DNA from: Bacillota bacterium
Lineage (GTDB): Bacteria; Bacillota; Clostridia; UBA1381
NCBI GenBank assembly: GCA_021205715.1
Contig: JAJPXA010000046.1
Span: forward strand, 1 to 10,736
DNA: 10,736 nucleotides
Direction: 5' to 3'
Shown here: positions 1 to 5,175 of the stretch, piece by piece
Layout: each line of letters opens with the position of its first letter
Numbering within the stretch: position 1 is the stretch's first letter
The notes under the pieces: generated by a model
The model's input: the letters and a program-made list of their open reading frames with translations, nothing else
Told to the model about the DNA's origin: nothing
Database searches by the model: none
Translations under genes and position numbers: made by a program

Positions 1-1
1 A

Positions 2-1159
2 TATGTGGGGCTCTCAAACGCGGTGCTTCTCGCGCAGCATAATTCGGTTTATGCCTTGGATATAAACCGCGAAAAGGTGGAAATGATTAACAGCGGGTGT
101 TCGCCGATTGCCGATGAGGAAATAGCCGAATATCTGAAAGACAAAAAGCTTGATTTAACCGCGTCGACGGACGCGGACGAGGTATACTCAAACGCGGACA
201 TTATTATGATTGCCACTCCGACCGATTATGACGAAAAGCTCAATTATTTTGACACATCGTCCATCGAAGGCGTGATAGAGGATATTTTGTCGCGCGGCTC
301 CGATGCGCTTATTGTCATCCGATCGACCGTTCCGATCGGCTATACGGCTCAGCTTTCGGAAAAATACGGAATAACGAATGTCATATTTATACCGGAATTC
401 CTCCGCGAGGGCAAGGCGCTTTACGACAATCTCTATCCGTCGAGAATAGTGGTGGGATTTAACGCGGAAATTGACGGACTCGAGGAAAAAGCCCGCAATT
501 TTGTGAAAATCGTTTCGGAAGGCTCTCTGAAAGAAAATATTCCGACTTTATTCGTCACCACCACCGAGGCGGAGGCGGTAAAGCTGTTTTCGAATACATA
601 TCTCGCGTTAAGAATAGCGTACTTCAACGAGCTTGACACCTACGCGCAAATGTGCGGTCTTGACAGCAACCGCGTAATCCAGGGCGTGTGTATGGACCCG
701 CGAATCGGCAATTATTACAACAACCCGTCCTTCGGCTACGGCGGCTATTGCCTGCCCAAGGACACGATGCAAATGCTCGCGAACTATAAAAACATTCCGC
801 AGGACATCATCGGCGCGATAACAAAATCAAATATGACGCGAAAGCGCGTTGTCGCCGATACGATTTTGGAAAAAAGTCCGAATGTTGTCGGAATTTACCG
901 ACTTATAATGAAATCGCATTCGGATAACTACCGCCAATCGGCTGTTATAGATAAAATAGAAATGCTCAAGCACGAAAACATACGCGTTGTGATTTACGAG
1001 CCGACGCTCGGCGCGGACGAGTATTTGGGAACGGAGGTCGTAAAGGATCTCGGCGAGTTTAAAAAAATCTCGGATGTTATCGCCGCCAACCGCTACCACA
1101 AGGAGCTTGACGATGTGCGAGATAAGGTATACACAAGAGATTTGTATTTAAAGGATTAA
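2..1159 (+). CDS. ugd: UDP-glucose 6-dehydrogenase, 5'-truncated by window edge
   Basis: Cytosolic enzyme that oxidises UDP-glucose twice with NAD+ to UDP-glucuronate, a precursor for capsule and other surface polysaccharides. The first visible codons read Y-V-G-L-S-N-A, the second half of the family's N-terminal GxGYVGLSNA dinucleotide-binding loop, so about ten residues are missing upstream. The in-frame GTG at base 5 is the Val of that loop, not a start codon. Further hallmarks are STVPIGYT, the lysine-bearing segment AVKLFSNTYLALRIAYFNEL (central dimerisation helix region) and the catalytic cysteine in GYGGYCLPKDT, encoded at bases 749-751. The C-terminal UDP-binding domain includes MKSHSDNYRQSA. 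About 385 codons are visible, which matches the short (roughly 390-400 residue) bacterial class such as streptococcal HasB. UDP-sugar relatives acting on other substrates are possible but less likely. It is convergent with proS and no partner gene is visible upstream. Confidence 0.93.
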   Translation, partial: YVGLSNAVLLAQHNSVYALDINREKVEMINSGCSPIADEEIAEYLKDKKLDLTASTDADEVYSNADIIMIATPTDYDEKLNYFDTSSIEGVIEDILSRGSDALIVIRSTVPIGYTAQLSEKYGITNVIFIPEFLREGKALYDNLYPSRIVVGFNAEIDGLEEKARNFVKIVSEGSLKENIPTLFVTTTEAEAVKLFSNTYLALRIAYFNELDTYAQMCGLDSNRVIQGVCMDPRIGNYYNNPSFGYGGYCLPKDTMQMLANYKNIPQDIIGAITKSNMTRKRVVADTILEKSPNVVGIYRLIMKSHSDNYRQSAVIDKIEMLKHENIRVVIYEPTLGADEYLGTEVVKDLGEFKKISDVIAANRYHKELDDVRDKVYTRDLYLKD

Positions 1160-1183
1160 AAAAAGGACTTTCGTCCTTTTTTT
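1158..1183. terminator. Bidirectional intrinsic terminator between ugd and proS
   Basis: A run of seven A, then GGAC, a TTTC loop, GTCC, and a run of seven T. The A and T runs extend the 4-bp GC-containing stem, and the T run serves ugd while the A run is a T run for the opposite strand. It begins inside the ugd stop codon and lies in the 35-bp gap before the proS stop codon, so it can serve both convergent transcripts. The GC core is short, so efficiency may be modest. Confidence 0.8.
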
Positions 1184-1194
1184 ATTTAAACAAA

Positions 1195-2901
1195 TTATAT
1201 ATTGCTTTTTATAAACTCGATAACATCCTTTACCGCGCCGTCAACGGTCTTTTCTTCCGCCTTGTCCCACACGCGTTCCTTATATTCGACTATGCCCTCG
1301 CCACATTTTTTTCCGACGACTATTCTTACGGGTATGCCGATAAGGTCGCAGTCCTTGAATTTTACGCCCGGGCGCTCGTCGCGGTCGTCGATAAGCGTTT
1401 CTATGCCCGCGTCAAGCAGCTCGTTGTAAATTTTTTCCGCAAGCCGAACTTGCTCCTCATTTTTGGAATTTACCGGCACCACAACCGCGTGATACGGCGC
1501 GATTGACACGGGCCAAATTATGCCGTTCTCGTCGTTGTTCTGCTCGATTGACGCCGCAAGACAGCGCGTTACGCCTATGCCGTAGCAGCCCATAATAACG
1601 TCCGCAACCTCGCCGCTCTCTGTTTGCGCGGTAAGTCCCAGCGCCTTTGAATATTTCGTGCCGAGCTTGAATATATGTCCGACCTCCACGCCCTGCGCCG
1701 TTTTTATCGGCTTGCCGCATTTGGGGCAAACGTCGCCGTCGGTTATAATGCGAATATCCGCGATAACCGCGGGCGTGAAATCTCTGCCCATATTCACATT
1801 TTTATAGTGCATATCCGTTTCGTTCGCGCCTACGATGAAGTTTTTCATAAGCTCAACCTCTTTATCGACATACACGGGAATGTCAAGTCCGACAGGCCCC
1901 GCGAATCCGACCTCGGCGTGCGTAAGCTCCCTTACCGCGAACGGCTCGGCAAGCTCCAAATCATCCGTGCAGCCTACGAGATTTTTAAGCTTAACCTCGT
2001 TCACCTCACGGTCGCCGCGAACCATAGCCGCGATATACTTATCGTCCGCCTTGTACAGTATCGTCTTTACGAAATTATACGGTTTCGCGCCCATAAACTC
2101 GACAAGCTCCTCTATTGTGTGGGCGTTCGGCGTGTGAATTTTCTCAATCGGCAAATCGCCCTCGGGCGAGGGAACCTCGGTCGGAATACATTCCGCCTTT
2201 TCAAAATTCGCCGCCCATCCGCAGGCGTCGCAGTACGCTATGCCGTCCTCGCCTACGGGCGATTTTACCATAAATTCCTGACTGCCGCTTCCGCCCATAG
2301 CGCCGCTGTCCGCGTCGACTATCGTGAAATCGAGTCCCAAGCGGGTAAATATCGCGCAGTACGCGTCATACATCGCCTTATACGACGCGTCCAGACCCTC
2401 CTCGGTCAAATCAAAGCTGTACGCGTCCTTCATAACGAACTCGCGGCTGCGCATTACGCCGAAACGCGGTCTGCCCTCGTCGCGGTACTTCGTCTGAATT
2501 TGATAAAGCGTCATCGGATATTCCTTATACGAGCGCACGTTGTCGATAACCGTCTGCGTAAACAGCTCCTCGTGCGTGGGGCCGAGGCAGAAATCACGGT
2601 CGTTTCTGTCCTTTAATTTAAACATACTCGGGCCGAAAACCTCCCAGCGTCCCGACGCCTGATAAGCCTCCGCCGGCAGCAGCGCCGCCATCAAAAGCTC
2701 CTGCGCGCCCGCGCGGTTCATCTCCTCGCGGACAATTTGCTCGATTTTCTTTTCAACCCTAAGCCCGAGCGGCAGATATGAATAAATTCCCGCCGCGAGC
2801 TTGCGTATCATACCCGCGCGCAGCATCAGCTTATGGCTCGTAATCTCAGCCTCCGCCGGCACCTCGCGCAGCGTGGGCATAAGTAATTTTGACATTCTCA
2901 T
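1195..2901 (-). CDS. proS: Prolyl-tRNA synthetase, bacterial type with INS editing domain
   Basis: Cytosolic class II synthetase that charges tRNA-Pro with proline using ATP. The 568 residues match the usual bacterial length. Order of parts: class II motif 1 around residues 37-70 (AGIYSYLPLGLRVEKK), motif 2 around 132-163 (TKYRDEGRPRFGVMRSREF), the inserted cis-editing (INS) domain at about 225-400, motif 3 around 437-465 (MGCYGIGVTR), then the anticodon-binding domain from about 470 with DDRDERPGVKFKD. The editing domain contains the conserved lysine of NFVKTILYK (K279). Two CxxC pairs flank it (C224/C227 and C392/C395). E. coli ProRS, as I recall it, lacks them, while many Firmicute enzymes have them; they suggest a metal knuckle. 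The first ATG is chosen because AAAGGAA lies 9 nt upstream; the ATG two codons later would be 15 nt away. It is the last gene of the argC-argB-proS unit. Confidence 0.96.
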   Translation of the reverse strand: MRMSKLLMPTLREVPAEAEITSHKLMLRAGMIRKLAAGIYSYLPLGLRVEKKIEQIVREEMNRAGAQELLMAALLPAEAYQASGRWEVFGPSMFKLKDRNDRDFCLGPTHEELFTQTVIDNVRSYKEYPMTLYQIQTKYRDEGRPRFGVMRSREFVMKDAYSFDLTEEGLDASYKAMYDAYCAIFTRLGLDFTIVDADSGAMGGSGSQEFMVKSPVGEDGIAYCDACGWAANFEKAECIPTEVPSPEGDLPIEKIHTPNAHTIEELVEFMGAKPYNFVKTILYKADDKYIAAMVRGDREVNEVKLKNLVGCTDDLELAEPFAVRELTHAEVGFAGPVGLDIPVYVDKEVELMKNFIVGANETDMHYKNVNMGRDFTPAVIADIRIITDGDVCPKCGKPIKTAQGVEVGHIFKLGTKYSKALGLTAQTESGEVADVIMGCYGIGVTRCLAASIEQNNDENGIIWPVSIAPYHAVVVPVNSKNEEQVRLAEKIYNELLDAGIETLIDDRDERPGVKFKDCDLIGIPVRIVVGKKCGEGIVEYKERVWDKAEEKTVDGAVKDVIEFIKSNI

Positions 2902-2910
2902 CGTTATATA

Positions 2911-2917
2911 TTCCTTT
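2911..2917 (-). promoter_or_regulatory. Ribosome binding site of proS
   Basis: On the minus strand this reads AAAGGAA, 9 nt before the ATG at 2901. It selects the first of two close in-frame ATG codons. Confidence 0.7.
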
Positions 2918-2930
2918 CATAAAATCCCTG

Positions 2931-3815
2931 TTAATAATCCGCGCTTTTTATAAGCGTTCCGATACCCGTCTTGGTGAAAATTTCAAGCAGCAGGCAATGC
3001 GGAATTCTTCCGTCTATTATATGCACGCCCTTTACGCCCTTGTCGAGCGCGTCCATACAGCCTTGAACCTTCGGAATCATACCGCCGTTTATCGTGCCGT
3101 CGTCTATCATCTCGGTAATCTCGTCCGTGCCCGCCTCGTAAATTATATTTCCGTCCTTGTCCTTAACGCCCTCGACGTCGGTAAGCAAAATCAGCTTCTC
3201 CGCCTTAACCGCCGCCGCGACAGCCGCCGCCACGGTGTCGGCGTTTATATTGTACGAATTGCCGTCCTTGTCCGTGCCGATAGGCGCGACAACGGGTATA
3301 TACTGGTCTGAGCTGAGAAGCTCCAAAATACACCTTTTAACGTAAACCACATTTCCGACATAGCCCAAATCGACCTTTTCGCCGTCAACCTCGGTATAGC
3401 TTTTTTCGCACTCTATAAAGCTGCCGTCGATACCGCTTATGCCTATCGCGCGCCCGCCCTTTGTGTTCAAAAGCGACACTATCTCCTTATTGGTTTTGCC
3501 GATAAGCACCTGCTGCGCAACGTCCATTGTAATATCATCCGTGTAGCGCAGTCCATTTATAAATCGGCTCTTAACCCCGCGGTCATTGAGCGCCTTTGAA
3601 ATATCGGGGCCGCCGCCGTGAACGACTATCGGGTTAAGCCCAATGAATTTCAACAGCGTAATATCCTCCATAACGCTGTTTTTAAGCTCCTCGTTTATCA
3701 TAGCATTACCGCCGTATTTCACCACAACGGTCTTGCCCGCGAATTTCTGTATGTACGGCAGAGCCTCGATAAGTATGCCCGCCTTTTTTATAAGTCCGTC
3801 CATTTTTTCATCCAT
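2931..3815 (-). CDS. argB: N-acetylglutamate kinase
   Basis: Phosphorylates N-acetyl-L-glutamate with ATP to N-acetylglutamyl 5-phosphate, the second step of arginine/ornithine synthesis, in the cytosol; ArgC uses the product. The 294-residue protein has the amino-acid kinase fold markers VVKYGGNAM (31-39, K33 contacts phosphate), VHGGGP (65-70), GLRYTD (88-93), NINADTVAAAVA (189-200), LLTDVEGV (210-217) and GGMIPKVQGC (244-253, with K249). About 28 residues precede the first beta strand and resemble the N-terminal helix of hexameric, arginine-inhibited kinases; the C-terminal TKTGIGT (281-287) also fits that class, so feedback inhibition by arginine is inferred. An in-frame TTG two codons upstream (3821) sits only 3 nt from the GGGAG site, while the ATG at 3815 is 9 nt from it, so the ATG is preferred. 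It lies 29 nt after argC and 29 nt before proS. Confidence 0.96.
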   Translation of the reverse strand: MDEKMDGLIKKAGILIEALPYIQKFAGKTVVVKYGGNAMINEELKNSVMEDITLLKFIGLNPIVVHGGGPDISKALNDRGVKSRFINGLRYTDDITMDVAQQVLIGKTNKEIVSLLNTKGGRAIGISGIDGSFIECEKSYTEVDGEKVDLGYVGNVVYVKRCILELLSSDQYIPVVAPIGTDKDGNSYNINADTVAAAVAAAVKAEKLILLTDVEGVKDKDGNIIYEAGTDEITEMIDDGTINGGMIPKVQGCMDALDKGVKGVHIIDGRIPHCLLLEIFTKTGIGTLIKSADY

Positions 3816-3824
3816 CGTCAAAAT

Positions 3825-3829
3825 CTCCC
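3825..3829 (-). promoter_or_regulatory. Ribosome binding site of argB
   Basis: Minus strand GGGAG, 9 nt before ATG 3815 and only 3 nt before the alternative TTG at 3821. The spacing decides the start. Confidence 0.75.
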
Positions 3830-3844
3830 GTTAAAATTTTTCAA

Positions 3845-4882
3845 TTATAAATAAAATCCCGCGTTTTTAAGTCCCGTTTTCTCGTCAAATCCGAACAGCA
3901 GATTCATATTCTGAACCGCCTGACCGGCGGCGCCCTTTACGATATTGTCAAGCGCCGACACTATCACCGCGCGCTGTAAGCGCTCGTCATAGCAAAGCCC
4001 GATGTCGACGAAATTGCTTCCCGCGACAAACTTGGTTTCGGGCAAATGTCCCTCGTCCTTAACCCTTACGAAGAACTCGTCCTTGTAAAATTCCTTGTAC
4101 ATTTCCGTAAGCTCCGCCGCGCTCGATTTTTGCTTCAAATTCACGTATATCGTCGCCAAAATGCCGCGCTTTAAGGGTATCAAATGCGGTGTGAACGATA
4201 TGATTATCTCCTCGCCCGCCGCCTTTGAAAGCTCCTGCTCAATCTCCGACGTATGGCGGTGCGTCGCGACCTTATACGCTTTCATATTCTCGGTACACTC
4301 GCAAAAGCTGTACGGCAAAGCCGCGCTGCGTCCGGCGCCGGTGACACCCGATTTCGCATCGACGATTATGTTCTTCGTTTCCGCCATACCGCTCTTTAAA
4401 AGCGGCACCGTTCCCAAAATGGAGCAGGTCGTATAACAGCCCGGGTTTCCGATGAGCCGCGCTCCCTTTATTTTATCGCGGTACAGCTCCGGCATACCGT
4501 AAACCGACTCCTTTAAAAGCTCGGGCGACGAGTGCTTTTGACCGTACCACTTCTCGTACACCTCGATATCGTCATAGCGGAAGTCACCGCTCAAATCTAT
4601 CACTTTAACGCCCTGCTCGATAAGCGCCGGAATGACCTCCTTCGACGCGCCGTGCGGAAGCGCCGTAAACACAACGTCGCAGCCGCGCACTCTATCAAGG
4701 TCAAGCTCCTCGCACTTAACGTCCAAAATATGTTCAAAGCTTTGATACACCTCGTCTATCCCCTGTCCCGCAAAGGACTGCGAGCCCAAAACCTCTATTT
4801 GAACCTCCGGATGATTGGAAAGCAAACGCACAAGCTCTACGCCTGCGTAACCCGTTGCTCCCAAAACCGCCGCTTTTATCAT
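3845..4882 (-). CDS. argC: N-acetyl-gamma-glutamyl-phosphate reductase
   Basis: NADPH-dependent reductase that converts N-acetylglutamyl 5-phosphate to N-acetylglutamate 5-semialdehyde, the third arginine step, acting directly on the ArgB product in the cytosol. The 345-residue protein begins MIKAAVLGATGYAGVELVRL, with the GATGYAG nucleotide-binding loop at 8-14. The catalytic cysteine is C149 in GNPGCYTT, the acid/base histidine lies in KVATHRHTSEI (H208 or H210), and TPHLIPLKRG (231-240) is conserved. This is the usual length for the ArgC type 1 family. The frame stays open for 15 codons upstream to an ATG at 4927, but that codon coincides with the predicted transcription start and has no ribosome site, whereas GGGAG lies 8 nt before ATG 4882. 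It is first gene of the argC-argB-proS unit; argJ, often next to argC, is not here. Confidence 0.96.
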   Translation of the reverse strand: MIKAAVLGATGYAGVELVRLLSNHPEVQIEVLGSQSFAGQGIDEVYQSFEHILDVKCEELDLDRVRGCDVVFTALPHGASKEVIPALIEQGVKVIDLSGDFRYDDIEVYEKWYGQKHSSPELLKESVYGMPELYRDKIKGARLIGNPGCYTTCSILGTVPLLKSGMAETKNIIVDAKSGVTGAGRSAALPYSFCECTENMKAYKVATHRHTSEIEQELSKAAGEEIIISFTPHLIPLKRGILATIYVNLKQKSSAAELTEMYKEFYKDEFFVRVKDEGHLPETKFVAGSNFVDIGLCYDERLQRAVIVSALDNIVKGAAGQAVQNMNLLFGFDEKTGLKNAGFYL

Positions 4883-4890
4883 ATTAACAT

Positions 4891-4895
4891 CTCCC
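4891..4895 (-). promoter_or_regulatory. Ribosome binding site of argC
   Basis: Minus strand GGGAG, 8 nt before the ATG at 4882. It supports the shorter 345-residue ArgC over an N-terminally extended form. Confidence 0.8.
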
Positions 4896-4910
4896 ATAAT
4901 TTTATTCCGC

Positions 4911-4925
4911 GCCGAAAAAATCGGC
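4911..4925 (-). other. Stem-loop at the predicted 5' end of the argC mRNA
   Basis: GCCGA (4911-4915) and TCGGC (4921-4925) form a perfect 5-bp stem with a 5-nt A-rich (U-rich in the RNA) loop. With the promoter called at 4934-4962 the transcript would start near 4927, so the stem would occupy roughly positions +2 to +16. Such 5' stems can protect an mRNA from 5'-end-dependent decay; that role is inferred here. The stem is short and could be accidental. Confidence 0.4.
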
Positions 4926-4933
4926 ATACTGTC

Positions 4934-4962
4934 ATTATATTACTTTTTTTACCGTTTGTAAA
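4934..4962 (-). promoter_or_regulatory. Sigma-A-type promoter of argC-argB-proS
   Basis: On the minus strand: -35 TTTACA (4962-4957), a 17-bp spacer, and a perfect -10 TATAAT (4939-4934). The predicted start near 4927 gives a leader of about 45 nt before the argC ATG. I see no T-box, riboswitch or clear ARG box in this leader. Confidence 0.78.
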
Positions 4963-5062
4963 GTCCAAAATATGCCTATTTTTCAAAATTCCGAGCGCTT
5001 TTTTCGCCCGTTTGCTTCCTCGTTTGACTCTGTTACGGAAAACAGGGCAATTTTTTGTTTTC

Positions 5063-5076
5063 ATTTGTGAACAAAT
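5063..5076. promoter_or_regulatory. 14-bp palindrome upstream of the activase promoter
   Basis: ATTTGT-GA-ACAAAT, a perfect 6-bp inverted repeat around a 2-bp centre, about 22 bp upstream of the -35 hexamer. It could be a binding site for a dimeric regulator. It contains TTGTGAA, which resembles one half of a Rex (redox sensor) operator, but the second half expected for Rex is not present. The regulator is unknown. Confidence 0.35.
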
Positions 5077-5098
5077 TATTATAATTTCGCTCATTCGC

Positions 5099-5127
5099 TT
5101 GAACATAAAAAATCTTTATGTTATAAT
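5099..5127 (+). promoter_or_regulatory. Sigma-A-type promoter of the activase gene
   Basis: -35 TTGAAC (5099-5104), 17-bp spacer, perfect -10 TATAAT (5122-5127) preceded by TGT, giving an extended -10 (TGnTATAAT). Predicted start is near 5134, leaving a leader of about 42 nt before the ATG at 5176. Confidence 0.82.
5102..5122. promoter_or_regulatory. Inverted repeat filling the activase promoter spacer (candidate operator)
   Basis: AACATAAA (5102-5109) and TTTATGTT (5115-5122) are perfect 8-bp inverted arms separated by AAATC. The element begins inside the -35 hexamer and ends on the first base of the -10, so a protein bound there would occlude RNA polymerase. That points to a repressor site by position only; the protein is not known. 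Confidence 0.5.
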
Positions 5128-5162
5128 GATAGGACAGGTGTGGAAACAGTATTTTTATATAT

Positions 5163-5168
5163 AAGGGG
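5163..5168 (+). promoter_or_regulatory. Ribosome binding site of the activase gene
   Basis: AAGGGG, 7 nt before ATG 5176. A nearer in-frame ATG at 5170 is only 1 nt away, and an in-frame GTG at 5140 lies upstream of this site and only a few bases after the predicted transcription start, so 5176 is preferred. Confidence 0.78.
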
Positions 5169-5175
5169 TATGATT

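Larger units (their letters stand above)
4883..5175. other. Divergent intergenic control region, 293 bp
   Basis: Separates the start of argC (leftward) from the start of the activase gene (rightward). It is A+T-rich compared with the flanking genes. It contains the argC promoter and leader stem at its left end, and the activase promoter, two inverted repeats and a ribosome site at its right end. Bases about 4965-5060 show nothing I can assign; a lone TTGACT at 5024-5029 has no matching -10 at 17 bp. Confidence 0.8.

Noticed and set aside
5..7. GTG as the start of ugd
   Set aside because: It encodes the Val of the conserved GYVGLSNA loop, and the frame continues to the window edge with the expected Tyr just before it.
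1675..2616. Long 313-codon open frame on the plus strand opposite proS
   Set aside because: It lies wholly antisense to a clearly conserved proS, has arginine/histidine-rich composition typical of a reverse-frame shadow, and matches no family I recognise.
3816..3821. TTG start for ArgB
   Set aside because: Only 3 nt from the GGGAG site, whereas the ATG six bases downstream has ideal 9-nt spacing.
4883..4927. 15-residue N-terminal extension of ArgC from ATG 4927
   Set aside because: The ATG falls on the predicted transcription start and has no ribosome site; the family normally starts at MIKAAVLGATGYAG, and GGGAG is well placed for ATG 4882.
5080..5085. Second TATAAT as another activase promoter
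   Set aside because: The 17-bp-upstream hexamer (GTTTTC) is a poor -35, and the region is simply AT-rich.
5140..5175. Upstream GTG start giving a 12-residue longer activase
   Set aside because: It lies only about 6 nt after the predicted transcription start, so it has no room for a ribosome site, and its extra residues are translated from the real leader and ribosome site.
4883..5175. Searched for T-box, riboswitch, small RNA or small protein in the divergent gap
   Set aside because: No T-box consensus, no extended conserved RNA fold and no short frame with ribosome site and coding character was found.
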